Shown: positions 7,647-17,000, counted from the stretch's first letter. The stretch: DNA of 64,000 bases from Paraburkholderia metrosideri (GCF_904848625.1 NZ_CAJHCP010000010.1:235694-299693), one strand, 5' to 3'. Translations and numbers: made by a program. Notes: generated by a model from the letters alone, not told the origin.

Positions 7647-9929
7647 ATGACACCAGACCGGTTCGAGCCGCCTAGCGCGAACAGCCTCTCCGCGCCCCCA
7701 CAGAGTGGGGCGTCGTTTCCCTCTGTGCCGGAACAGAATTTCCACGTACGGCGCATCACGCTGATCGCCTTGCTGATCGCGGCTGTCGTGCTGCCTTGCG
7801 TCTACGTCGCCGCCATGGCGCTCAGCGATTTGCGCACGCGTGAAGCCGATGCCACCGACATGACGCTGCGCACCGTGCGCGTCGCGGAAGAACATGCGCT
7901 GAAAGTGTTCGACATGAACGAGTCGCTCGACGCCCGCATCATCGAGTTGACCGAGGGTCTCGACGACGACGGCATCCGCGCGCGCGAAGCCGAGATCCAC
8001 GACAAGCTGCGCACCATGGGCGGCGGCTATCCGCAGGTCGCCGCCGTCTCGATCTTCGGGCGCGAGGGCGCGTTGCTGGCCAGCAGCCGGTTCTTTCCAT
8101 CGCCGGTAGTGTCGATCGACGGACGCGACGATTTCGTCGGCATTCGCAGCGGTCGCGAACTGGAAAACGTGTCGAAAGTGATGACGGGGCACGTCGCCGG
8201 CGAACAGGTGTTCAACATGGGCGTGCAGCGGAAAGCGGCCGACGGTTCGTTTGCCGGCATGGTGTCGGTTGCGCTGCGGCCCAGTTATTTCGACGCGTTC
8301 TACCGCGAACTGCTCGGCGGCAATGACAGCACGCCGATGATCATGAGCCTCGTGCGCACCGACGGCGCGCTCCTCGCGCATTTCCCGAATCGCCCGCGCC
8401 AACCCGCGGTGATGGCGTCGAACACGCCATTCGCGGAAGCCGTTGCGCAAGGCCGCCGTTCCGGCGTCGTGCGGATGCGTTCGAACGTCGACGACGGCGA
8501 TCTGATCGTCGCGTTCCGGCGTGTCGGTTCGTATCCCGTCTACGTGCTGTGCGGTTATCGCACGTCGGCGATCTGGGCCGCGTGGTACCGGCATCTGAGC
8601 GTGCTGATTCTGTCGATGTTCATGCCGTCCATCGCGCTGTGGTGCGTGATCTGGCTGTCGCTGCGGCGACTCGGCGCCGAAGAGGAAGCATGGGAGCGCT
8701 GGCAGGCCGAGGCGTCGATGCGTCGCTCGATCGAATCGGCGTATCGCCAGTCGCGCAAGATGGAGGCGCTCGGCACACTGGTGGGCAGCGTCGCCCATGA
8801 TTTCAACAACCTGCTGATGATCCTCTCCGCCAATGTGCAGATCGCAAGACGGCGCGGCGTGACCGGATTCGACCGCGAATTGTCGGCCATGGAGCGCGCG
8901 CTCAAGAGCGGCCAGTCGCTCACGCGGCAATTGCTCGGGGTCGCGCGCAAACAGCCATTGCGCACTGAAACACTGTTCCTCGACCGCTGGTTGCCGACGT
9001 GCCGCGAATTGCTGCGCGCGTCGCTCGGCGCGAAGGTTTCGCTCGTGATGGATATCGGCGCGCAGACGTGGCCGATCCGTGCGGATGTCGCCGAACTCGA
9101 GTTGGCACTGATCAACGTCGCGGTGAACGCTCGCGACGCGATGGTCAGTGGCGGCCGCTTCACCGTGCGGGGCAGCAATATCGTGTTCCGTCACGAGGAC
9201 GGTTTTCCGCTGACCGGCGAGTTCGTGCAGCTGTCGCTGGAAGATACCGGCGTCGGCATGGCGTCCGACGTCCTCGCGCGTGCGTTTGAGCCGCTGTTCA
9301 CGACCAAGCCGAAGGGGATGGGCACCGGCCTCGGGCTGCCGCAGGTTTTCGCGTTCTGCGAGAGTTCGGGCGGGCTTGCTGCGATTGACAGCGCGGTCGG
9401 CGCGGGCACGTCGGTGCGGCTCTATCTGCCGCGCGCGGCGGATGAACCGGAAGCCGCGGTCCCGGTTGAAGCCGTTACGGAAGAAAGCAGCGCACCCCAT
9501 GGTCTGCGCATTCTGCTGGTCGAGGACAACGAAGAAGTCGCCGCCGGGACCGAAGCGTTGTTACAAATGATGGGCCACCAGGTCACCTGCGTGTTCAACG
9601 CCGATACCGCGCTGCGTCTGTTCGACGATGCGCACGCGAAGCAGGCTCGCACGGGCGAGCCCCTGCCGTTCGACCTGGTCCTATCGGATATCCACATGCC
9701 GGGCGCGCTGAACGGGATCGATCTGGCCGAAAAGGTCCTGGCGTTCGACACTAAACTGCCGGTCATTCTCGTCACCGGCTACGCGGAAGAACTCGACCGC
9801 GCGCGACGCGTGGACGTGCGCGTGCTGTCCAAGCCGTTCGATATCGGCCTGCTGGAAAAGCTGCTCGAGACGATCCAGCGCGATGTGGCGCAAAGCGGTA
9901 CCAATCCGGCGACGCATCCCGCGGATTGA
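7647..9929 (+). CDS. Membrane-bound hybrid sensor histidine kinase
   Basis: About 760 residues. TM1 is at about 37-59, followed by a periplasmic PDC/Cache-like domain, then TM2 (about 312-338). The dimerisation box has H384 in VAHDFNNLL. The ATPase domain shows an N box (NVAVNARDAM), DTGVGM and a GTGLGLPQ glycine box. The C-terminal receiver has D681 (LSDIHMPG) and a KPF lysine. The HDFNN type is common in hybrid kinases. The start is uncertain: ATG at 7647 and TTG at 7632 are both in frame and neither has a clear ribosome site. It is divergent from the CheY-CheC-GGDEF operon. Confidence 0.93.
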   Translation: MTPDRFEPPSANSLSAPPQSGASFPSVPEQNFHVRRITLIALLIAAVVLPCVYVAAMALSDLRTREADATDMTLRTVRVAEEHALKVFDMNESLDARIIELTEGLDDDGIRAREAEIHDKLRTMGGGYPQVAAVSIFGREGALLASSRFFPSPVVSIDGRDDFVGIRSGRELENVSKVMTGHVAGEQVFNMGVQRKAADGSFAGMVSVALRPSYFDAFYRELLGGNDSTPMIMSLVRTDGALLAHFPNRPRQPAVMASNTPFAEAVAQGRRSGVVRMRSNVDDGDLIVAFRRVGSYPVYVLCGYRTSAIWAAWYRHLSVLILSMFMPSIALWCVIWLSLRRLGAEEEAWERWQAEASMRRSIESAYRQSRKMEALGTLVGSVAHDFNNLLMILSANVQIARRRGVTGFDRELSAMERALKSGQSLTRQLLGVARKQPLRTETLFLDRWLPTCRELLRASLGAKVSLVMDIGAQTWPIRADVAELELALINVAVNARDAMVSGGRFTVRGSNIVFRHEDGFPLTGEFVQLSLEDTGVGMASDVLARAFEPLFTTKPKGMGTGLGLPQVFAFCESSGGLAAIDSAVGAGTSVRLYLPRAADEPEAAVPVEAVTEESSAPHGLRILLVEDNEEVAAGTEALLQMMGHQVTCVFNADTALRLFDDAHAKQARTGEPLPFDLVLSDIHMPGALNGIDLAEKVLAFDTKLPVILVTGYAEELDRARRVDVRVLSKPFDIGLLEKLLETIQRDVAQSGTNPATHPAD

Positions 9930-9979
9930 CCAGTGTGGGCGGCGCGGGACAGACGCAAGTGGCATTTACCGACGGTTGT

Positions 9980-10008
9980 AAAAGCGTGACGTGATGCGTC
10001 GCTTTTTT
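9980..10008 (+). terminator. Intrinsic terminator after the hybrid kinase
   Basis: Stem AAAAGC/GCTTTT extended by GACG/CGTC with a 2-nt bulge, followed by a run of T. It lies about 50 bp after the kinase stop. Confidence 0.7.
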
Positions 10009-10151
10009 GCCGGCTGAACGCCGTGCAGGCGTGCGGAGGAGGGTGCGGGGCCGGCGTCACCCCCCGGCATGATCGTTGCGGCGCAGAAGGGCATGGAGGA
10101 CGGCGTGTTTCAGCGTCGTTCGTTCCGCCCTAGATACGTCGGGAGACAGCC

Positions 10152-11213
10152 ATGCAACATACCGTGATTGGTTTATTCGACACCTACGCCCAAGCTGAAA
10201 GCGCCCGCGACACCCTTGTGCAAACTGGCTTCGCACGCGAATCCATTGAATTGCAGGCAAATCCGGAGCCCACTGTTGCGTCGGCCACCGATGAAGTGGC
10301 TGGTGCAGGCATGCTGGCAAATATCGAACGCTTCCTGTCCAGTCTGTTCACGAGTGGCCCGCGCGCGCCGGACACCGCGCGCTATGCCGAAGCCATGCGG
10401 CGCGGCGCCGTGCTGGTGTGCGTCAATGCCACCAGCGAATCGCATGCGGAACTGGCTCACAGCACGTTGACGCGGCTAGGTGCGGTGGATATCGGCGAGC
10501 GCACACCCGATTGGGAGGCTCAGCCGGAAGCGCGACGCGAACATTCCGTGCTCGACGAATTGGGAATTGGCACAGTCACACCAAACACTCCGCCGACGTC
10601 CAACGTCGTGAGGCCGACACCGTCATCCGACACGGCGATGCCCGGAATGTCGGGCGTAAGCACGTCGTCCGGCACGACGCGCCCTGCGACCTCGGCTGAA
10701 CAACCGTATTACGCGATGCCTCCGGGCAGCACCGACGCCGAGCCGTTCGTGCCGCCCCCGATCAGCGAGCGACCCTTGGTCGATCCGGTCAACGAACCCG
10801 TCGTCGATCCGCTAATCGGCGACGCCGGACGCGGCGCAATTGCCGCCGGTTCGATCGCCGGGTCGGGCGCGGTGATGCAGCCGACGGAAGTCGTTCCCGG
10901 CGCAGTGCAGCCCACTGGCGCGCTGGGCGGCCAGATTCCAAACGAATATCTGGAATACGAGGAAGATTTCCGCTCGCACTATGACGCGCAATATGCGGCC
11001 GACAACGCCCGTTATGAGGATTACGTACCGGCGTATCGCTATGGCGCAGAGATCGGAACAGATGAGCGCAATCGCGACCGTGCGTGGGACGAGATCGAGC
11101 CGGAAGCTCGGGATCATTGGGAACGTACCTCGCCCGACAACACGTGGGAGCGCTTCAAGCTTGCCGTGCGTCATGGGTGGGAGCGGGTGACCGGCCATCA
11201 TCACCATGTGTGA
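10152..11213 (+). CDS. General-stress-type protein with a low-complexity middle (hypothetical)
   Basis: A 353-residue protein preceded by GGGAGA. The N-terminal ~115 residues (TVIGLFDTYAQAESARDTL; GAVLVCVNA) look like the YflT/general stress 17M-type alpha/beta domain. A Pro/Thr/Ser-rich disordered middle follows, with a repeat-like VDPVNEPVVDPLIGD. The C-terminus is acidic and aromatic and ends in a His-rich tail. I know of similar Burkholderia proteins only as hypothetical stress proteins. It lies alone between terminator-like hairpins. Confidence 0.75.
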   Translation: MQHTVIGLFDTYAQAESARDTLVQTGFARESIELQANPEPTVASATDEVAGAGMLANIERFLSSLFTSGPRAPDTARYAEAMRRGAVLVCVNATSESHAELAHSTLTRLGAVDIGERTPDWEAQPEARREHSVLDELGIGTVTPNTPPTSNVVRPTPSSDTAMPGMSGVSTSSGTTRPATSAEQPYYAMPPGSTDAEPFVPPPISERPLVDPVNEPVVDPLIGDAGRGAIAAGSIAGSGAVMQPTEVVPGAVQPTGALGGQIPNEYLEYEEDFRSHYDAQYAADNARYEDYVPAYRYGAEIGTDERNRDRAWDEIEPEARDHWERTSPDNTWERFKLAVRHGWERVTGHHHHV

Positions 11214-11227
11214 TGCGGGTGAGATGC

Positions 11228-11260
11228 GGCAGCGGTGCCGTTGAAACGGCGGCCGCTGCC
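11228..11260 (+). terminator. Hairpin after the stress protein gene
   Basis: An imperfect GC-rich hairpin (GGCAGCGG/CCGCTGCC outer stem, GCCGTT/AACGGC inner stem) 15 bp past the stop. No T run follows, so its terminator role is tentative. Confidence 0.45.
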
Positions 11261-11310
11261 GGAGTGTCAGGCGGGAAGGTCGTGAGCCTCGCGCGGATGA
11301 TCAAGCGACG

Positions 11311-11865
11311 TCAGGCGTTCCCATGTCTTTTTACCCAACCGACGTAGCGGTCGACGAAAGTCTGCAGGAACTTGCGCGTGCCGTCGTTGAGTATCTCGCC
11401 TTTGTCGTTGATGACCGCTGGGTCGTGTTTGATAAAGACCTCAGGCTGACCCATGGTGGCGACGTCGAGGTAAGCCAACACGTTTCGCAGGTGCTGCTGG
11501 GCCAGCGCGGAGCCAGTTGCGCCAACGGAAGTGCCGATCACCGCGCCGGGTTTGTTGCCCCACGAATTGGTGCCCCACGGGCGTGAGCCCCAGTCGAGCG
11601 CATTTTTCAACACACCGGGTATCGAGCGGTTGTATTCGGGGGTGACGAATAGCAGGCCATCGGCGGCCGCGATGCGTTGCTTCAACTGTTTGCCGGCTTC
11701 GGGATAATCGGCGTCATAGTCCTGGCTGTAGAGGGGCAAGGAGCCGATATCGATGAATTCGAAGGTGAAGTCACTCGGCGCGAGCGAAATCACCGCTTGT
11801 GCCAGGTGCCGGTTGAAAGACTCGCGACGCAGACTGCCGACAATGACTGCAATGTGATAAGCCAT
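11311..11865 (-). CDS. NADPH-dependent FMN reductase (chromate/quinone reductase-like)
   Basis: A 184-residue flavodoxin-like protein. The FMN phosphate loop GSLRRESFNR is at residues 10-19, and the family signature PEYNRSIPGVLKNALDW is near residue 76. These proteins (ChrR/YieF/azoreductase type) reduce quinones, azo dyes or chromate with NAD(P)H and help against oxidative stress. AAGGA lies upstream of the ATG. It is apparently monocistronic. The exact electron acceptor cannot be read from sequence. Confidence 0.9.
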   Translation of the reverse strand: MAYHIAVIVGSLRRESFNRHLAQAVISLAPSDFTFEFIDIGSLPLYSQDYDADYPEAGKQLKQRIAAADGLLFVTPEYNRSIPGVLKNALDWGSRPWGTNSWGNKPGAVIGTSVGATGSALAQQHLRNVLAYLDVATMGQPEVFIKHDPAVINDKGEILNDGTRKFLQTFVDRYVGWVKRHGNA

Positions 11866-11996
11866 GATTCGTTTCCTTGACGTGAGGCGCTCGACGCGCG
11901 AAAGGGTACGAACTGTCCATCATAGGCAAAAGCCCGGCGGACGGCGATGGAATGGCGGTTTAAGGGCGTGATCCACTGCAGAGCGCCTTTCGCGAC

Positions 11997-12057
11997 GGTG
12001 GATAACTTCGAACGCCCAGAAGTTATCCACAGAATCACTGAATAACCTTGTGGATAA
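11997..12057. promoter_or_regulatory. Cluster of three DnaA-box-like 9-mers
   Basis: TTATCCACA is perfect at 12023-12031, and its reverse complement TGTGGATAA is perfect at 12049-12057. A one-mismatch copy, GGTGGATAA, is at 11997-12005. They lie upstream of the FMN reductase, about 9 kb from repA. They could titrate DnaA or regulate transcription; function is inferred from the consensus only. Confidence 0.55.
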
Positions 12058-12244
12058 CTGGTACTTTTGCCTTGTCAATCAAGCATGCTTTCGGCTTAAG
12101 ACGATTTGAGGCAAATGCGTGCTTAGGAGCGTGTAGGGTGGGCGCCGATTGCCGGATTCGGTACAAATGACCGATTGCGTATGTAGTGTTGTGATGGACA
12201 GCGGCGCTCACAGTGAAATCAACTGATCTTCAGGAGGATTGGCC

Positions 12245-12451
12245 ATGAGTCTCGACTATGCAGGTAAATCGCATGACGAAGCGGTGGCTGCACGTAAGAA
12301 AGAAAGGCAGCCAGCGCAAGTGCAACCAGGCGGAGATATGGCTGTCGACGGCACCGAGGCAGATAAGACGCACAGTTGCGGCGAGCTATCTGAGCGCGGC
12401 AAGGAGGTATGGCGCAAAGGAAGTGGGATCGACGGCGGCGGGAAAACTTAG
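12245..12451 (+). CDS. Small hypothetical hydrophilic protein
   Basis: 68 residues, Lys/Asp/Gly-rich, with no signal peptide or membrane segment. The start is supported by an ideal ribosome site, AGGAGG, 7 nt before the ATG; a TTG six bases upstream is less likely. I do not recognise the family. The strong ribosome site is the main support that it is real. Confidence 0.55.
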   Translation: MSLDYAGKSHDEAVAARKKERQPAQVQPGGDMAVDGTEADKTHSCGELSERGKEVWRKGSGIDGGGKT

Positions 12452-12568
12452 GCGGTTGGCGGCGGCGGGGTAGGGGATTTGCCTGCCGGCTCTTTCACGA
12501 TGCCCGGCCACATTCAGGCGGCCGGCTGTCGAGCTTGTTGCCCTCCCACGAGGTGTTTGATCGGGCAC

Positions 12569-12850
12569 CTACTCCGGCACCGCGATGTCGCCGTCGACGA
12601 GTTGCCAGCCGTAAGTCTCGGCGTACGCTTGGGCCGTGTCGGCGTCTGCGCAAAAGGGCAGATCGGCGTGCCCCTGGAACGGGTAAATCACCCGTTCGTC
12701 ACTTAGTCGCACGACTTTCAATGTCGGAACTGTACCGCTTGAGGTACGTCGCGACGAAGCCATGACCTGATAATTTGCGCGGCCCGATGCGACGGGAAGC
12801 GTTGCGCTCTGCGAGCGACGGGAGCTTTGATTTGCCATCGGGGCTCGCAT
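12569..12850 (-). CDS. Small conserved hypothetical protein
   Basis: 93 residues. A basic Ser/Arg-rich N-terminus precedes a compact domain with KVVRLSDERVIYPFQGHADLP and an acidic C-terminus (ADADTAQAYAETYGW). I recall similar short proteins in Burkholderia but no function. The start at 12850 overlaps the stop of the preceding small gene (TGATG), which suggests coupling. An alternative ATG at 12838 has no ribosome site. Confidence 0.55.
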   Translation of the reverse strand: MRAPMANQSSRRSQSATLPVASGRANYQVMASSRRTSSGTVPTLKVVRLSDERVIYPFQGHADLPFCADADTAQAYAETYGWQLVDGDIAVPE

Positions 12851-12984
12851 CAAAGGACGGTGAGCGACTGGCGGGAAGCCATGCCGTCCACCGGTTGCTG
12901 CTGTGTGGCGCTAGCGGCTGTCAAACATAAATAACGCCGCGGATAACTTTCCCGCTCTTGATGGCGTCGAGTGGGCGCAGCCAT
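12850..12984 (-). CDS. Small ORF upstream of and coupled to the 93-residue gene
   Basis: 44 codons beginning MAAPTRRHQERESYPRR. GGAGA is 9 nt upstream of the ATG, and the stop overlaps the next start by one base. It may be a small protein or a leader peptide for translational coupling. No family is recognised. Confidence 0.4.
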   Translation of the reverse strand: MAAPTRRHQERESYPRRYLCLTAASATQQQPVDGMASRQSLTVL

Positions 12985-13296
12985 GATGATTGTCTCCAGT
13001 AAAGGGCAGGCTTCTGTTGCGCGTGTTGAAAACAAAGCGATTTGTTTTGTCTGAAGCCGGGGATGAGGTGCTCAATCCGTGACCGTTTTGGTCAGGGCCG
13101 GCCGGCGACACTCGCCACCATCACGCAGATAGAAGGGAACCCGTTCAGGGTCAGGAAGTGAGAGGACGCGTTTTTGCGTCAGAGACCGCGGAAAAGACGT
13201 GCGGGAAATGACGAACTGCCGATCCACTTTAACACGTTAGTCGCGCGAAAAATTTCACATTCACCGGCTCTGGCGACTGCCAGGAGCAAATGCAAA
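12985..13296. other. Intergenic stretch with no recognisable gene
   Basis: Open frames here are short, lack ribosome sites and have atypical composition. It presumably contains the promoter for the two small minus-strand genes. Confidence 0.5.
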
Positions 13297-13327
13297 GAAG
13301 GGCGCCGATTACTCCTGGGCGCCCTTC
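13297..13327 (-). terminator. Hairpin downstream of the 43-residue secreted peptide gene
   Basis: A perfect 10-bp inverted repeat (GAAGGGCGCC/GGCGCCCTTC, 11-nt loop), about 70 bp past the stop of the small minus-strand gene. The flanking sequence is only mildly T-rich. Confidence 0.6.
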
Positions 13328-13397
13328 CTGTTTACTTCGACAATCATCTTTACAACGGATTGGCACCGGTATCCCGGCCGCCACGTGACCCGATTGA

Positions 13398-13529
13398 TTA
13401 GTTACCGAAGAACACGTTGCAATACGATGCCGGACCGTTGCATTTCTCTGGAGCAGCAGCATGGGCTGCACCCGACGCCGCAGCAAAAAGGGCAACGGAA
13501 GCGATCAGGGCGGACAGAATGCGTTTCAT
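13398..13529 (-). CDS. 43-residue secreted small protein
   Basis: The frame reads MKRILSALIASVALFAAASG then AAHAAAPEKCNGPASYCNVF, ending FGN. This is a clean signal peptide (positive N-end, hydrophobic core, AHA cleavage motif) followed by a mature peptide of about 18 residues with two cysteines that could form a disulfide. GAGGAG lies 9 nt before the ATG, and a hairpin follows the stop. No family is recognised, but ribosome site, signal peptide and terminator agree. Confidence 0.65.
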   Translation of the reverse strand: MKRILSALIASVALFAAASGAAHAAAPEKCNGPASYCNVFFGN

Positions 13530-13882
13530 GGGTGCTACTCCTCAGCGTTGGGTGTCGCGATCAGGTGCGATCGATGGGCTGAAGAATAGCGATGGAGTGT
13601 CTGCCGACAAATACTGAAGTCGAGAAGACATTTTTTCAGTTTTCGAAATAATCCGGGCAGGGTAGAGGGCGTCGATTGTGCTTGGGCGTGGCCGCTTGTC
13701 TTGTCGTGGTGGATGAGTTCGCGATTTCTTTTAAATCGTGATTGATTTCAGATTTCGCAATAATTGATTTCTGCTGACGCGCTAAATTGGCCGCGTGGTA
13801 GGCACGTAGGCGACGCTCGTGATATCCGCTGCGCGATATCGATTCCGATTCGTCGGCGTCCGTGCCGGTGGGGGAGGGCCTG
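13530..13882. other. Intergenic stretch without a gene
   Basis: It holds the promoter side of the small secreted peptide gene and a moderately AT-rich segment near 13690-13770. No gene, RNA or repeat was recognised. Confidence 0.45.
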
Positions 13883-14173
13883 TTAGCGCTCGCTAGCGGG
13901 CGTGTTCCGATAGCGCTCAAAAAACCGCGCGTGCGCCGCTTCATCGACGGAAACGGGGTGGGGGTCCGCTAGCGCGGGATGCTTCTGAAGCTGTGCGCGC
14001 GTGCGAATCGGCCGATGCTGGAAATTTCCGCCGCAATTCGGGCACACGTTGCGCAGCGTAGCGAGCGCGCACACCTCACAAAACGTGCATTCGTACGTGC
14101 AAATCATCGCGTCGGTCGCGTTTGGCGGCAACGATTTGCCGCATCCTTCGCAAGACGGTCTCAGTTCAAGCAT
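13883..14173 (-). CDS. DUF1272 zinc-ribbon-like protein
   Basis: 96 residues starting MLELRPSCEGCGKSLPP. Four CxxC-type pairs are visible: CEGC, then CTYECTFCEVC and CPNCGG, matching the small DUF1272 family. It probably binds one or two zinc ions. An in-frame extension upstream lacks the family pattern, so the ATG at 14173 was chosen. The C-terminal tail (HPVSVDEAAHARFFERYR) is longer than in minimal members. Function is unknown. Confidence 0.85.
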   Translation of the reverse strand: MLELRPSCEGCGKSLPPNATDAMICTYECTFCEVCALATLRNVCPNCGGNFQHRPIRTRAQLQKHPALADPHPVSVDEAAHARFFERYRNTPASER

Positions 14174-14359
14174 AGCTATGAATTCCGCATTAGGACGCGA
14201 GGTGCGGGCGCACCTCACTTGCGAGCCAGTGTATGCGGCAACAGAGGCTTGAAATAGACAGCCGGGCGTCAATTCCTGCCAACGTCGACCGCGGCTGATC
14301 TCACGTGCTTCTCCCACATCATCCGCGAGAAGCACGAGATGCCTTGGCGATATCCACGG

Positions 14360-15736
14360 TTAAGTCAACACACTCCACAACACCAGCGTCAACGCCAGAC
14401 CGACGACAGAGACAATGGTTTGAAGCACTGACCAAACCAACACAGTCTGCTTCAATTGCAGCCCAAAATATTCGCGCACCATCCAGAAGCCGGCATCGTT
14501 CACGTGACAGAAGAACACCGAGCCGGCACCGATGGCGAGTGCCATCAACGAATTGTGCGTCGCGCTCAGACCCGCGACGACCGGGGCCACAATCCCGGCA
14601 GTCGTGGTAGTGGCGACCGTTGCCGAACCAGTTGCCTGGCGCAACGCGACCGCGATCAACCAGGCGAGCAGAATCAGCGGCATGTGCGCGCCGACGGCAA
14701 TCTTGCCGATTGTCGTGCTGATGCCAGCAACAACGAGCGCCTGCTTCAACCCGCCCCCCGCGCCGATAGTCAACAAAAGCGCGGCGATCGGCGGCAAGCT
14801 TTTGCGCAAAATGCCGCCGACGCGATCACGCGCCATTCCGCGCGACCAGCCGAGCGCCACAACCGCGAACAGGACGGTAAGGCCAAGCGCGATCAACGGC
14901 TCGCCGAGAAAATTCAGCGAGTCGAATAGGAACGTCTCCGGCTGAAGCAGCAGTTTGGCGACCGTGCGGCCCAACATCAAGACGACGGGTAACAGAATCG
15001 TGATGAGCGAAATCGCAAAGCTCGGCGGCACGCCCGCGTCTTGTGCCGGCGAAAAAAGTTTGCCCATTTCTTCCGGTTCGGTGACCTGCATCCGTTTGGA
15101 CAACCACATGCCATAGAGCGGCCCCGCGAGAATCACCGCCGGAATCGCGACGATCACGCCGAGGCCGAGCGTGAGTCCGAGATCGGCATGCAGCGCGCTC
15201 ACCGCGATCAGCGGACCCGGATGCGGCGGCAGCAATGCGTGCAGCGTCGTCATACCGGCCAACGCGGGAATCGCAATGCGCAGAATCGGCTGCTGCGAAC
15301 GACGCGCCATCACGAAGATGATGGGCACCATCATGACCAGGCCGACTTCGAAGAACAGCGGCATGCCGATGATCAGCGCGACGAGAGCCATCATCCATGG
15401 CAGCGTGCGCGGCGTGGAGTGCTTGAGGATGGTCGATACGAGCTGGTCGGCGGCGCCCGATTCGGCCATCAGCGCACCGAGCATCGCCCCCAGCGCAATG
15501 ATGATGCCGACATCGCCCAGCAACGCCCCCGCACCTTTGCTGAAGGCACCGGCGACTGCTTCGAGCGGCAGACCGGCAGCAAAACCCGCGGCGAACGTGC
15601 CGACCAGAATCGATAGAAACGGTGCAAGTTTTAGAACGCTGATGAAGACGATGATCAGTGCGAGTCCGAGTACGCACGACAAAATCAGTTGAGTGTCGTG
15701 GGATGACCACGGCGCGAGTGTTGTTGTTAAATGCAC
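14360..15736 (-). CDS. GntP-family gluconate:H+ symporter
   Basis: A 458-residue hydrophobic protein with about 12 membrane segments. GntP-family motifs include GDVGIIIALGAMLG, the HALLPPHPGPLIAVSAL segment near residue 168 and GSATVATTTTAGIVAP in the C-terminal half. These symporters import gluconate or related sugar acids. No gluconate kinase or regulator is adjacent, so the substrate stays general. Confidence 0.9.
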   Translation of the reverse strand: MHLTTTLAPWSSHDTQLILSCVLGLALIIVFISVLKLAPFLSILVGTFAAGFAAGLPLEAVAGAFSKGAGALLGDVGIIIALGAMLGALMAESGAADQLVSTILKHSTPRTLPWMMALVALIIGMPLFFEVGLVMMVPIIFVMARRSQQPILRIAIPALAGMTTLHALLPPHPGPLIAVSALHADLGLTLGLGVIVAIPAVILAGPLYGMWLSKRMQVTEPEEMGKLFSPAQDAGVPPSFAISLITILLPVVLMLGRTVAKLLLQPETFLFDSLNFLGEPLIALGLTVLFAVVALGWSRGMARDRVGGILRKSLPPIAALLLTIGAGGGLKQALVVAGISTTIGKIAVGAHMPLILLAWLIAVALRQATGSATVATTTTAGIVAPVVAGLSATHNSLMALAIGAGSVFFCHVNDAGFWMVREYFGLQLKQTVLVWSVLQTIVSVVGLALTLVLWSVLT

Positions 15737-15964
15737 GATGTCCCTTTTGTCGATTGATGCAGCCGCGGGCAGGCGCGGATGACGAATTGTAGCGGGGCAC
15801 GGCGGCCTGATGCGGCGGGGGAGGAGGGGACACGGCTAGGCGGTGGCAATGCGTCGTGCGCGTGATTTGCTTATGCGAATTTATCGGTTCGTCCAGGCTA
15901 GCAGACGAATTATCGTCAGCGTCAATCGGTCCGTTTTGCGTCCGTCTTTCTTACGAGCACTTTT

Positions 15965-16948
15965 ATGTACCGTCATTCGCAGCTCACCCGCCGCGCATTT
16001 CTCACCGGCGTGGGCGCGTCGCTGGCCGCCGCCGCTTTGCCCTTCGTTTCCTCGTCCGTTTTTGCCGCCGACGCGCACCCGAAAGAATTTCGCATTGGCT
16101 ATCAGAAGGCGGCGAGCACGCTCGTGTTACTGAAGTCGCATGGCACATTGGAAAAGCGACTGAATCCGCTAGGCATCACAGTCAAATGGACCGAGTTCCC
16201 AGCCGGGCCTCAATTGCTCGAAGGGTTAAATGTCGGCGCCATCGACTTCGGCTATGTCGGGGAGGCGCCGCCCGTTTTCGCGCAGGCGGCAGGCGCAAAC
16301 TTCGTGTACACCGCCTATGAAATTCCGACACCGCACGCAGAAGGAATCCTCGTGCATCAGGATTCGTCGATAAAAACGTTGGCCGACTTGAAGGGCAAAA
16401 AGATCGCGCTGAATAAGGGCTCGGACGTGCATTGGTTTCTGGTTGCAGCGCTACAGAAGAGCGGTGTGAAGTACAGCGATATTCAGCCGGTATTTCTTGC
16501 ACCTGCCGATGCGCGCGCGGCTTTTGAGCGTGGTGCGATCGACGCGTGGGCAATCTGGGATCCGTTCCTCGAAGCGGCGAAGCGTCAATCGAACGCGCGC
16601 TTGCTCGCCGACGCGGACGGCATCGTGAGTCACCATCAATTCTTCCTGAGCGCCCGGCCTTTTGCGCAGCAATACGGCGATGTGCTCGCGATCACGATGG
16701 AGGAAGTTGGCAAAGAGGGGGCGTGGGTGCGCGATCACTATAGCGAAGCCGCTGCGCAACTCGCGCCTATTCAAGGGCTCGATGCAGGCGTCATCGAAGC
16801 GGGCTTGCGGCATTACGCGCATATCTATAAGCCCGTCGATGCAGAGGTACTTGCGGAACAGCAACGTATAGCCGACGCGTTCAGCGAGCTCCGTATCATT
16901 CCGACGAAAATTGTGACGAAGGATGCAGCGCTCGCGGGTAAGGCGTAA
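15965..16948 (+). CDS. ssuA: Aliphatic sulfonate ABC transporter substrate-binding protein (SsuA-like)
   Basis: 327 residues. The N-terminus is a Tat-type signal (TRRAFLTGVGASLAAAALP) ending near AADAHP. The mature part matches SsuA/TauA: FRIGYQK, WTEFPAGPQLLEGLNVGAIDFGYVGE, then DAWAIWDPF. It should bind alkanesulfonates in the periplasm. No ssuB, ssuC or ssuD is adjacent, so it is an orphan binding protein, perhaps serving a transporter encoded elsewhere. Confidence 0.88.
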   Translation: MYRHSQLTRRAFLTGVGASLAAAALPFVSSSVFAADAHPKEFRIGYQKAASTLVLLKSHGTLEKRLNPLGITVKWTEFPAGPQLLEGLNVGAIDFGYVGEAPPVFAQAAGANFVYTAYEIPTPHAEGILVHQDSSIKTLADLKGKKIALNKGSDVHWFLVAALQKSGVKYSDIQPVFLAPADARAAFERGAIDAWAIWDPFLEAAKRQSNARLLADADGIVSHHQFFLSARPFAQQYGDVLAITMEEVGKEGAWVRDHYSEAAAQLAPIQGLDAGVIEAGLRHYAHIYKPVDAEVLAEQQRIADAFSELRIIPTKIVTKDAALAGKA

Positions 16949-17000
16949 TGGGCTGCGGCTGTTGCTTTGATGTCTGGCGCAGTTGACTCGGTTCGGGGGT

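Noticed and set aside
7641..9500. 619-codon frame opposite the hybrid histidine kinase
   Set aside because: Same type of antisense artefact; the kinase on the other strand has all catalytic motifs.
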